Positions 16,658 through 26,039 of a stretch of 28,258 nucleotides of DNA are shown piece by piece. Positions within the stretch are counted from its first letter, which is position 1, and every line of letters begins with the position of its first letter. Origin of the DNA: Gracilariopsis chorda (Eukaryota; Rhodophyta; Florideophyceae; Gracilariales; Gracilariaceae); contig NBIV01000452.1 of assembly GCA_003194525.1 (NCBI GenBank), forward strand, positions 1-28,258, in the 5' to 3' direction. A model generated the notes under the pieces. The model was given only the letters and a program-made list of their open reading frames with translations, had not been told where the DNA came from and did not search any database. A program made the translations under genes and the position numbers.

Positions 16658-17708
16658 CACGGGACGGTGACGCAGGGGGCCAAAAAGTTGTAATAATAAA
16701 AGCCAAAAGGGTGCTCTTCGTAGCTAAAAGCCCCAAAACAAGTTGAAAACAGTGCGATCAAAAGAACTAAACCCACTCGATGAAATAAAACAACACTAGG
16801 GAGAGCAAGAGGCTCAATCCCCAAATAAAACTTCTTAACTTCTTTGTTGAAACGGCGCGCAACCCAAGAATTATGTCAAGGATCACTAAGGGTCAGACCC
16901 TCGGCTTCCGGTCAGACACTCCGGATGTGAAGTGGATTCTGCAGCCTACCTACCTCTGCACTAACCAGAAGCAGGCGCATACAATCCTTACAGGGCTTCC
17001 CGAGGAGAGCTACTAACAGCGGGATATACTTTCAATCTATAACCAAGCTGGCCCTTTGCAGGAAAGGTTGCACGGCACGTCGCCTGCGGATAGCTTCCCG
17101 TCAAGTACTTCCGTCCGGAAATCACCAGGTCTTTCGACCGACACCGTTATCCGAGCAAAGCTCCGATGGGGCTCACAGACGGCAGAAACACCTTTGGTAC
17201 ACACTACCCGTCTCCCGTCCACGCCTAAGGCGCTTCAACCGGTCTTAGCGACGGTACTTCCCCACCCTATTGGACAACTAGCGGCACACACCTCACTAGA
17301 AGCCCTTTATCCAGTGGCGAACGCTTCACTGGTTGTTGATGATAGTTGAAGTGGCTGAAGGTTGATAGGGGGTGGGGCTTAGATGTTGGTCGATTGTTGA
17401 GGTCAGTTCAGACCGAAGTCCGAAGCTCAGAACCTCTTTTTATAGTGTTTAGAGGCACTACAAACGAGCCAAATACTCATTTCTACTTGCTAGTTACTCA
17501 TGTGTGCGTCTAGGTTACTCCATTGGCTTCTAGAGACCTCTGGAGCTGCACACTAACCAATAATAAAGCGACAATTTGCGCCAGCATCACTAAAATACTG
17601 TAGTCTTTGCTGGGCCAACAAAGCGTGCAATGTGCTAGACACTACTGGAACATTCTACACGTGTGTTCCAGCAATATCTGGCACATTCCGCAACATTAGC
17701 GACCGACA
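16646..17708 (-). repeat. 5' LTR of element B
   Basis: This uninterrupted 1063-bp LTR starts TGTGGG (plus strand) and ends CGACA, followed by the target duplication CACTC. It is the reference copy that shows where element A cut the other LTR (between 17293 and 17294 here). It carries the promoter motif at 17444-17436 and, at its inner end, the gag start codon. Confidence 0.95.
17436..17444 (-). promoter_or_regulatory. Candidate TATA box of element B 5' LTR
   Basis: Minus-strand TATAAAAAG lies about 265 bases inside the upstream LTR end. It is flanked by CCTCT and AGAGG, which are inversely repeated. The same motif is kept in the 3' LTR at 11765-11757. A start about 30 bases downstream would give a U3 of roughly 300 bases and a long R/U5 of roughly 760. 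Confidence 0.5.
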
Positions 17709-17713
17709 CACTC
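17709..17713. repeat. Target-site duplication of element B (right copy)
   Basis: CACTC follows the LTR terminus CGACA and matches 549-553. The sequence then continues as the terminal repeat of element Y (ATGCAAATGAAACAAA), which recurs at 21756. Confidence 0.9.
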
Positions 17714-17890
17714 GTTTATGCAAATGAAACAAAGTCAAATTCATAGCAAGGCCGGCCACGTAGGTGGCGTGCGCGACGCGTATGACGGATTGATCAAGAT
17801 CCGATCAATCGCTGCCACCAGCGTTTCTACGGCGGCGAGGCTCAAGTGCCAGCGGCTACGGGGCTCACCGGCATGCCTCTCTCTGTCCAT
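17714..17890 (+). repeat. Left terminal repeat of element Y, main part
   Basis: It aligns with about 21753-21930. Shared blocks include ATGCAAATGAAACAAA and GGCTACGGGGCTCACCGGCA. Identity is about 80% by eye, with scattered substitutions and few indels, so the two repeats are old. It lies directly before the first gene of element Y at 17966. Confidence 0.75.
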
Positions 17891-17965
17891 CACTTGGCGG
17901 TAGGAACTTTTTTAAGTGTCAAATGAGATAGACAAACCAAACTAAGTGTTTGGCACTTACAAAAC

Positions 17966-18653
17966 ATGTCTACTACTCCAAGCTTTGCCGGTAGCCTTTC
18001 ATTGGCAGAAGGTCTTCTTACCAAAGCCAAAGATGTGGCCAAAGGCAAAACAAGAGATGAAGCTGGAATCCACTACAAGGGTGGGTCACAGCATATGCAA
18101 CCGTCGCAAGACGCTGTCATGACAACAGGGTTTTGGCCTTTCTCGCTATCCTTATGAACAAGGCCCATTCGTGGTTGCCTTTACAGGGGGCTTCTTCGAA
18201 CATAGAGAATGGCCATTACCAAGAGGTATAGAATCCCACAAGAGCATGTGGGCTGTGTATGAGAATGAGGCCAACTACATCAATGCTGCAGGATACTGGA
18301 TGTCCTTTCACCAAGCTGCTATGGATTTGCGTCAGGAGGCTCTTCAGGACAAAGAAATAGACACGGATGAGCTCTATGATGTATGAGTAATTATTTCGGT
18401 CCGATACGGTCTTCTGATTACGGGACTTCGCTCTGAGTTCTACAAACTGGTAGCTAAAGATCCCGTCTATTCGAAGATGGTTCTAGACCGTCTCGAGCAA
18501 CGGAATGACCATCCCGCCACTGACGACCTTTTTGAGCTCCTCAAAAAACTTGACACGCATATGAACACACAACTAATGAAATCAATCGCCACCCTTAGTG
18601 CCAGCAACGCAACGAAAAGAGCTGGTAGAGGTGAGGCTGCTGGGAACCATTAG
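17966..18653 (+). pseudogene. Gag-like first ORF of element Y, frameshifted
   Basis: An ATG at 17966 opens 63 codons (MSTTPSFAGSLSLAEGLL) ending at 18157. The frame changes near 18130-18170 to one that reads PFVVAFTGGFF and then DELYDV, a TGA at 18384-18386, and VRYGLLITGLRSEFYKL up to TAG at 18651. The continuous protein-like sequence across the stop shows one decayed gene. Position upstream of RT suggests the Gag-like protein of a DIRS/Ngaro-type element. No zinc knuckle is seen. Family assignment rests on context only. Confidence 0.55.
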
Positions 18654-18659
18654 TCACCA

Positions 18660-20640
18660 TAGTGCGTCGACGCCGTCCGCTATGGCGCGGACCACAGAGC
18701 CGTGCTTAAGAATGGCGTCGTTTGGGCTGCTCCGAATTCTTCTGTCGAGCCGCTACCTATGGGATCTACGATTCAATTATAGTGCCTTTCGAGAAATGGA
18801 AAGAACGACAACTCGCAGAAATCCCGCAAAGTATGGATGACGAAGCGTTTGCCGCAGCGGATCTTCGAGAAGGCTGCGCAAGCGGTATCTACCGAGAGAT
18901 ATCACAGGCCCATGCATTGAAAGCCAAAGAAAAAGGAGCAGTTATATCTTTGGATATTAAGATATTGCAAAACATCCCCGAAGGAAGGAAAGGAAGGTTT
19001 GTTGTCAACCTCTTGGAACATTCATAACATTAGAAGAAAGGCACAATACGCATGGAGTCATTGCGAGAGTTTGCAATGCAAATACGGCATGGGGATCACT
19101 TCATATCTTTCGATTTGGAAAAGGGCTACCATCATTTCCGACTCCACACAGACATGCGAGCCTGGTTTATCTTCCGGTACACAGGACGGTATTACCAGTT
19201 CGTCGCGCTTCCGTTCGGCTGTCGAAGGTCTCCTCTGCGGTTCACACAAATAACCACTCCTTTCGTCCGTTGCCTGATGCAGCATGGCTTCCGAGTATTG
19301 GCTTATCTGGACGACTTTCTCGTTGCGCCTTCCCTCATTGGAACTATAGTGGGCACTACCCCTTGCACGAAAGAGAGAAATGCAATCAAGTCTCTCTTGC
19401 GAAGTTTCGGATTCCAGCGCAATCTATCCAAAGACTGCTGGGCAGGTTCGAACAGGGTGGAACACCTCTGGGTACTTATCGACAGTGCCACAATGAGGTT
19501 CCTCGTAGCATCCCGCAATATAGAGAAGGTGCAAAGCTTAACCAAGGCTCTCCTGAGTGAGGTGCGCTTTGGACGGAGATGGGTGAGCAAAAGCAAGGTC
19601 TAACACTTCTGTGGTGTGTGTGTCCCACTCTCGTTGGCTATGCATTGGGCCAGATTCTACACCCGTTCTCTTTACTGCGATATACCAATGAAGAAAGCGC
19701 GGGACGAACTAGGTTGAGTTTGCTTCTCTCACTAAATTATCAGGGATCTTCGACGATGGCGGCAACTCAGCTCCCAAGAACTAGAAGAGTGCCCAATGGT
19801 ACCTTCCACGTCTTCTGCGGCTCTTCATACAAACGCCACGGGCGTGGGCTATGGTGGGTCATTCAACCACCAAGATCTTCTTCCAGGAGTCGATGGTCTC
19901 TAGAACGCTCACGGAATCTGGAGCTGGAAAGATCGAGCCGAATCCATCAGCTATCGCGAATTGAAAGCCATTGGTCTGTTGCTGCTAGGCAATATTGAAC
20001 GCAGGATTGCCAATGAAGAGCATCAGAATTTGCTATTACATATCCACAACCAAGCCGTGGTTCATATCAAAAATTTCTTTGTTTCGCCTTCCAGGCCCAT
20101 GATGAAGGAGCTGCGGAAACTCAAACTGGTTCTAGATACCCTTGGTATCCAGCTTCGTTCGGAATGGATTCCATCTGTTTCCAATTGGTTTGCAGACGTA
20201 CTGTCCCGACGCTTCTGCCGAGGAGACTTACCGATCAAGCAGCAGCTCAGGCGTTCCGTCTTGGATGTTTTGAAAGCACCGCGGGACGCGTTTCCATATC
20301 TCCAGGTAGGAGAGCACCGGCATTTCCTTCGTCGTCAGGCATACGTTGAACTCGTGTCAACATGAGACGAGGAACAAGTGCGCCTGCTACGCCCGCCCGT
20401 GGACCTGATACCAGCCACCCCCTAAAAGCTTCGCACAACGAAAGAGCCGGCGATGGTGCTGATTCCAAACTGGCCGCGCCAAGTCTGGTGCAGGAAGGCC
20501 TTACGGATGGCGTCTCGCATCGAAGAGCTACGAGCCCCACCACAGACCATTTGGGACGGGTACCGGAGGTTGAACCCTAAATGGAGCTTGCTGTTCCTTG
20601 AATTGAATATGGCGTGACCAATCGCCCCAGTAGAAGAATG
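18660..20640 (+). pseudogene. Reverse transcriptase/RNase H of element Y, broken
   Basis: The frame through 18722-19027, 19052-19603, 19961-20365 and 20456 to about 20640 is largely the same, but is interrupted by stops and local shifts. RT signatures are SFDLEKGYHHFRLH, the QFVALPFGCRRSP box and the catalytic LAYLDDFLV (about 19300-19325). RNase H remnants include TNATGVGYGG, where the usual first Asp is Asn, ELKAIGLLLLG, HNQAVVHI and FADVLSRR. A tail LIPNWPRQVWCRKAL typical of DIRS-type ORFs follows. Stops include TAA 19601 and TGA 20363. It would have copied RNA to cDNA; now inactive. Confidence 0.82.
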
Positions 20641-20658
20641 GAGCTTGCAGATGTGACG

Positions 20659-21672
20659 ATGTCCAGGTTGGGTTCCATGCAAGCCGCAAGCCGGATAATC
20701 CGATCTGCGGAGCTGCTTTCTGGTAACGCCTGGAGTGGACGCACGCTAGCCAGCTGCAACTCACAATGACGAGCATGGATTGATTTCTGCACAGTCGAAC
20801 GCCGCTCAGTTCTTCCCGTAGCAGAAGCGCACCTGATTGCGTTCGTAGGGTGGCTTAAATCCGAGGAGGAAGCAGGAAGACGGAGGATGAGCAGTTTATC
20901 TTTGCCGCAGTATTTCAGTGAAATGCGGTGAATGCAGTTGACGTTGACTGGCACATCTTTTCCAAACTTTCCCATCGTCTGGCACGTGATCCGGGCCTAT
21001 CAGCGTTGGGAAGAAAGCGTGTTCCCTCAAAGTGATGTCCGCTGTGGTGTTCTTGCTGCCCTTGTCCAGGCCTTTTGGCGATTGGGAATGGCAACTACAT
21101 CAAGTTTCTTTTTGAAAGACAGTGCTATGGTGGTGTTTGCGTACTGCATGAACGGCTTGCGCGATAGCTCCGTGACTTCTCTTCTCACATCGAATGTTGA
21201 GTTGGGTAGCGACGAAGTCGTTGCTCTATTAACGGTAGTAAAAGGAAAACCAGCAAGTCACGTACAGCTCATGAAGTATCAGCGCATGTCCGAAGATCCG
21301 TCTCCTATAGACGTATGGAAACGGTTCCAGTTGGCGCGAGGCCGACATCCTTGTTACTTCGGCTTGGACAGTGAACGAGATCCACTCGCAGAGCAAACTA
21401 CTACCCACGCGTTGAATCGTTGTTTGACTGCCCTGTCTATTCAGGCTCCACCAGGAGTGAAATACACCTCGCATTCGCGAAGCATCGGAACGCACACAAA
21501 GCAGGTTTTGTTAGGATTTCCTTTGGAAGTTCACCTGTTGCGATTTAGATGGGGCGTAAATGGGGGTTTGGAGATGGCTAGTACTTACTTCTACCGTACA
21601 ATAATGTTAACGTCCGCTTCGTTCCGGGTGTTCGGGTCTTCATGTCGTGGAAGCCCCGCTGCCACCACATAA
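20659..21672 (+). pseudogene. Tyrosine recombinase of element Y, broken
   Basis: This replaces the DDE integrase in this retrotransposon class and would join circular cDNA to target DNA. One frame runs from ATG 20659 with TGA at 20767-20769 and again at 20929-20931, then is open from 20932 to 21672. The N-terminal SAM-like part reads WIDFCTVERRSVLPV and SLSLPQYFSEM. The catalytic domain has GLRDSSV (first Arg), SHSRSIGTHTKQVLLG (His box), FRWG (Trp) and MASTYFYRTI (Tyr). In the His box the second catalytic Arg of HxxR is Ser. A minus-strand frame at 20577-20975 is a shadow of this gene. Confidence 0.82.
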
Positions 21673-21739
21673 AAATTGCGCTGTCGCAAGCGCCAGAACT
21701 TAGAACGCCGCGCAATTAGAGTGTTGGGAAGTTTCGTTC

Positions 21740-21940
21740 AGTGTATACACTCTTCTATGCAAATGAAACAAATTCAAAAACATAGCGAGGCCGCCCATGT
21801 ATGTGGCGTGCGGCACGCGTACGACGGACTGATCCATGATTGGATCAATCGCCGCCACCGGCGTTCCTACAAATGGGAGGCTCAAGAGCCGGCGGCTACG
21901 GGGCTCACCGGCATGCCTTTCTCTCCCGCCCATCCACCCT
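21740..21940 (+). repeat. Right terminal repeat of element Y
   Basis: It starts with the perfect palindrome AGTGTATACACT (21740-21751) and continues with the same sequence as 17714-17890 (ATGCAAATGAAACAAA; GGGGCTCACCGGCATGCCT). It shows the uninterrupted site into which element B inserted in the other copy. The right limit is uncertain, because CATGCCTCTCTCT recurs near 21954. Confidence 0.72.
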
Positions 21941-21944
21941 TTCA

Positions 21945-22896
21945 AGCATGCCTCTCTCTTTGGTTTATTGCTGGGCGTGCTGCCCGTCTGTACTACGTGG
22001 CAAAATGGAAGCGCATGCAAGACTTGCTGTAATAGGAGCAGGTCGGGGAGCCCTCCGAAAATTGGGATTCCTTCCTGGCACGAGTGTGTTTAGGCATCCT
22101 CAGCGTACGCCTGACCCTAACGGCGCACTCACCCATCGGTCAATATGCGGATATTGAGGTGAAGGGGTTGGATTCGTGACCGGTATTTATACCGGACACT
22201 TTGGCGCACAGGCATCGGAGGTAGTGGGTTCGAAGCCTGCCAGCCACGCGCCATCATTCAGTAGACTACTCTAGAACCGCAAAGGCATTCTGCAGAAGTG
22301 GCCATTCTAGAGGTTTAGTGCCATAAAAAGAATTTGTATAAGTTGCTTTAAAATGCTCATATTCGTCTTTGACGGCGCAATTTGCACCTATCAGAGGATG
22401 TGCGCACTAGCACGCACGCTCTAGAATATTTTTGAAGACTTTCATTGGGTCTGAACGCTTCGTTTTTGGACTATCTCGCTTCTACAGTCCGCAAAACAAC
22501 ATTAAATACATGCAGCAGTCTTGAATACTCTGCGTCTTTCTCTCTGTTTGATGCCATGTAGCCTTGGTCACCGTAGAGCTTATTTATTTCTAAATAAACC
22601 GTCTAACTCACCACTTTGGTCGAGGTAGAATGTCACTAGGTATTCAAAGTTGTTGTTTGGTATATCGATGGTGGATTTTACTTTCGCATTTGCTTTGCAT
22701 TTATGCAGTTCGTTCATCACACATAAAAATAATCCTTAAAACTCATTTACTTGAGTACTGTAAGAGTTGTTGTACAACTACGCATTTTTATACTAATAGA
22801 TGTGATAAGTACAAATACGTAGAAATAAGACCACCGCAGTAGTTTAAGGAGCCAAGGTCTCGTCGTCAGACAGCGCTTCATTTCCCAACATTTGAC
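21945..22896. other. Unassigned stretch with two hairpins and a B-box-like motif
   Basis: I see no gene. At 22141-22156 CAATAT-GCGG-ATATTG and at 22180-22195 CCGGTA-TTTA-TACCGG are perfect small stem-loops. GGTTCGAAGCC at 22227-22237 fits the pol III B box. From about 22320 the DNA becomes AT-rich and featureless up to the transposase remnant. The tail of element Y may extend into the first part. Confidence 0.4.
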
Positions 22897-24125
22897 TTAG
22901 CCAACGTCGCTTTTTTCCCGGTACTTTTTCTGCGCACGACAGTGATTTTCCGAAATTGAATTTCCAATAAACTGTGGTGGATTCTTAACCCTCGTGTAAT
23001 GTTCCTGATCTTCCCCTCTAATCCCATTCCACTTCATTTGGATGTTGCTCAACGCCATTGCGAAATGAAAAAGTTCTTCATGATTACGTTCAGCCCATCG
23101 ATATTTCACAGAAAATAAGGCACAAAGACTGCAAAAACGCCCAACCCAGTTTTCCATCATTATTCTGTCCTAAGAAATATTTCTATTTCTTATATCTTCT
23201 TCTGCGTTTAGCAAACAATGTGGAGGCTTCTTCCTTAAATGAATGAGACGAACAAACTGTTCTCTACCTTGGTACCCTTTATCAGCGATGACTGGCCATT
23301 GTTCTTCGTATACCCCATGTAGTTCTTCTATGTTAGCAGTGCTCTTTCCATCTTCCCTTTTTTGAAGAGCTTGCTTATGAAAATGTATATATTCATAAAA
23401 TATATCAATGACGGATTTCGACCCAGGATAATGATCAGAAAAAAAAACAATTTTCAAGCCGTTCGGCAAAACAGAAACTTCTGTTTTAAATCCGTACAAT
23501 TTATGCTTCCCGCTAAAATAAAATTTTCCTTCTTGCATATTTCCTGAAGGCCTATTGCACTGCTGAAAGAACATTTCGGTAGCGTAACAAGCGCATGTGA
23601 AATTTCGAAATAATTTCTTATCTCGAATCATTCTAAAAAAAGGGTATTTTCGTTCATTCAGAAACACAAATTTATCCGTCATGTCGTCTGCAAAACTTAG
23701 AATAAATTTTTTACGCATGCTTTCGATCGAAGTGCCCTTCTCGTTACATATTTTGATAGACATCCGCATAGGCCACCGTGCTTGAGAGTTGTTAACGTCA
23801 TAAATATAACATCTTTCGGTGTATAGGCACAACGGCGACCTCTTCCAGTATCCCATTTGGTTCATATAATAGTTTCCATCTTATTCCATATCGCATGGAG
23901 TTCCATTGATGTCAAGTTGGTCATACTTTTAATGGTTTCATCACCACCATTTTCAAGAAAGGATTCGTAAGGCTGCGCCAAAGTATTATTTTCCGGCTCG
24001 CGTTCGTCAATGTCGGCAGTGCTTCAAAAATTCTGTACATCTTGTTGATGATTTAACTGCGCCTCGGAAATTAATTCCAAGGCGTTCTTAGTATGCTCGC
24101 GAGAAAGAGGGAGTTGTTGAGCCAT
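22897..24125 (-). pseudogene. PIF/Harbinger-like (DDE_Tnp_4 type) transposase, broken
   Basis: It starts at ATG 24125 (MAQQLPLSREHTKNALE). The first third carries in-frame stops near 24030 and 23865. A frameshift near 23770 leads into the 23865-23170 frame, which contains NRPSGNMQEGKFYFSGKHKL, HYPGSKSVIDIF and VIADKGYQG (second catalytic Asp). TAG at 23170-23172 interrupts it just before MENWVGRFCSLCALF, where the third acidic residue (E of MEN) sits, and the frame ends at 22897. The first Asp expected just before FFQQCNRP is not seen (the sequence reads ATEMFFQQ). No terminal inverted repeats were found by eye, so element limits are unknown. It would have catalysed cut-and-paste transposition. 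Confidence 0.8.
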
Positions 24126-24600
24126 GGGTAGGGTTTGGAGTCTTAATGATGCAGTAACTACGCGAAAACTGAGTCACTGCAGAAGTCAGCCTTCATATGA
24201 TGCTTTAAACATATTATCACTACATTTATTACGTCATTGAAATTGTTATCACATCACGGCATTGTAGAATTATGTTCTCGCTAGATGAATCGAAACATTG
24301 TTGGAAGTGAACAAGTTGGAAGTCATGTAGATTTTTAGTAGAAATGGTCTGCGTTTTATTATTGAAGTACGGAACTGAGTTGTTGAACAACAACGACTAC
24401 GTGTTACTGTACCAACATAAATAACTTCTTTAAAGCCTACGAAACAGTAATAAATACACGAAACAAAAATAAATACGATTCCACAAAAACCGCGCCATAT
24501 TCACACGAGCTTAACCGCTCGGTAGATAGCTACCAAAATTAAATAAACAGTTCTTTGCCAAATCTTGACGACTTCTGCCCAGCATTTTGCCAAACCAAAC
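24126..24600. other. AT-rich gene-free spacer
   Basis: It lies between two transposase relics on opposite strands. It contains a small stem-loop GTTGTT-GAAC-AACAAC at 24379-24394. No coding frame of note. It may include the terminal sequences of either transposon, but I could not pair inverted repeats. Confidence 0.4.
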
Positions 24601-24994
24601 ATGGCTAAAGGCCCTCAGCTTTCTGACTTCAAACTTGGCCAGATCCATGCCCTGAGACATGAAGGAACGTCTCTTCGACAATTTTCTGACACTATCAACT
24701 GCTCTCTAGGAGCATTACAATCAGCACTCAGACACAAAAGCACATCCAAAGCGCATGGAAACCTCAAGAAACAATCCGTGATGTCAGTGCAACAGAAGAG
24801 AGCAATAGTAAGGGAACCTTCCAAAGGAATTCAATCTGCTTCTCAACCAGAGTCTTCGCTCAAATGACCAACTGGGGTGCGAAACGTTCAGCAATTACAA
24901 TCCCAATGTGAATATCATTAACATCCAAAATGAAAACTTGTCCACCAATGACTCAGAAGCATAAAACTGTAGGTATAGAATACGCATGTCAAAA
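24601..24994 (+). pseudogene. Tc1/mariner transposase, N-terminal fragment cut by element C
   Basis: ATG 24601 opens MAKGPQLSDFKLGQIHALRH, the first helix-turn-helix of a Tc1/mariner DNA-binding domain, followed by a second one (MSVQQKRAIVREPSKG). The frame stops at 24867. Short family-like pieces continue in other frames (MKTCPPMTQKHKTV, then IEYACQNV) right up to about 24994, so the gene is frameshifted. No DDE catalytic core is present. The similarity ends where the LTR of element C begins, meaning C inserted into the gene and the rest may lie beyond the right edge. Confidence 0.7.
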
Positions 24995-25909
24995 TGTGTA
25001 GTGCAATACATTCCCGCGTACGGGCGATGGTGAAACTCATATCTGAGGTGTACTCGGGGCGAGCGATGAAGCGGGATGCATGAATTTTAGCCCCCGTTTA
25101 CCGGGCTAATTAGCGGTCGGGTTACCCAGGGTGGTTATGGGAACATTCATATTTTGTGGTACTTGCCTGGCAAGGGTGGTGGACACGTGGCTACAGCCCC
25201 GGCCAGGAGGCCCAAAACGGCTACTTATTTTAGTATAGTTTAGGGGTTAATTTTACTTAGGCTAGTGCACTACCTACTGTACTGCACTGAGTTAGTACTT
25301 GAGCGTCGGCCGCACGGCGGCGAGCTCACCAAGAAAAGTAACAAGAGTTCGGCTCTGACTCTATTCGCCATGCGAAGTGTCTAACTCCTCGCGGAGGTAC
25401 ACCGCTTGCCCGATAATTTCACCCGACTCGCACCACCGAGGAGACCGTGCTCGTCGTACCCAGTGGGTTGTGACCACTCGTGGTATTCGTTGTTGTCGTG
25501 TGACCGCCCGTACAGGCCCTATCTCCGCCCCAGTTTTGGGTATTGATATTACCGACGTGTGTCGTGAGACCGTGAGACCATCTCTTCCCCTCATATCCCC
25601 TAACCGCCGCGCGGTGCGTGTTCGTGTGTGTGTATCGGCACCCCCCTCCGGGGTCTGTTCCCGCTTTCCGCACGCCCCTGTCGGGTGGTCCCATTCCCTC
25701 TTTTGTTCCCCTGTTCGCAGGCTACTTCCGGACCAGCCGTGGTTCCGACCCGTTCTAACCCCTAAACCTCCGAGGTACATCCAGGCTCCCGACGGAGTTA
25801 CACCCGTCATACGGGACACGGAGGGCTCTACCCAGCTGGGCCTACCTCTCCAAGAGAGCAAGGCTTCGAGCTGCCTTGGGTGCCTTTCCCACACCGGGAT
25901 TGCACCACA
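24995..25909 (+). repeat. 5' LTR of element C
   Basis: It ends GCACCACA, like the ACCACA end of element A's LTR, and is followed at two bases by the primer-binding site. The length of about 915 bp depends on the inferred start. Plus- and minus-strand frames at 25361-25945 are LTR shadows. The partner LTR is outside the window, so it cannot be confirmed by pairing. Confidence 0.7.
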
Positions 25910-25911
25910 AG

Positions 25912-25929
25912 TGGTCTCCCGACCTAGAA
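25912..25929 (+). other. Primer-binding site of element C
   Basis: TGGTCTCCCGACCTAGAA is identical over 18 bases to 1771-1788 in element A and sits at the same place relative to the LTR end. Confidence 0.82.
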
Positions 25930-26039
25930 TGGGTTTGGCTTTCAATCCGGCCTGTCGGAAGTCCGCTTCCCCTTTTCCCTTTTATCCCTTTTTGCTCATT
26001 CATTGAGATTCCCAAGCCGTGGGACTGGTGAAGTAAGCC

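Larger units (their letters stand above)
554..17708 (-). mobile_element. Element B: apparently intact Ty3/gypsy LTR retrotransposon, minus strand, carrying element A inside its 3' LTR
   Basis: The right (5') LTR is 16646-17708. The left (3') LTR is 554-1202 plus 11615-12029 and is interrupted by element A. The two LTRs start TGTGGG and end CGACA and differ at about 14 places over about 1063 bp (1.3%, counted by eye). The target duplication is CACTC at 549-553 and 17709-17713. Without element A, B would be about 6.7 kb. One uninterrupted gag-pol frame lies between the LTRs. It has no chromodomain and no extra ORF. Confidence 0.93.
541..21940 (+). mobile_element. Element Y: decayed tyrosine-recombinase (DIRS/Ngaro-like) retrotransposon, split by elements B and A
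   Basis: Coding remnants in order on the plus strand are a gag-like ORF (17966-18653), a reverse transcriptase/RNase H ORF (about 18660-20640) and a tyrosine recombinase (about 20659-21672). This gene order, with no protease or DDE integrase, is that of DIRS/Ngaro-type elements. A repeat of about 190 bp just left of the genes (541-553 plus 17714 to about 17890) recurs just right of them (21740 to about 21940) in the same orientation, at roughly 80% identity by eye. The left repeat is cut after its first 13 bases by element B. Direct rather than inverted terminal repeats point to the Ngaro/PAT side of the group. The outer limits are approximate. All three genes carry stops or frameshifts, so the copy is dead. 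Confidence 0.75.

Noticed and set aside
20577..20975. A 132-codon minus-strand open frame inside element Y
   Set aside because: The plus strand of the same interval encodes the SAM-like N-terminal part of the tyrosine recombinase, so the minus frame is a shadow.
22201..22260. A complete tRNA gene
   Set aside because: A B-box match is present, but the spacing from any A-box-like string is about 25 bases and no anticodon arm or full acceptor stem can be folded.
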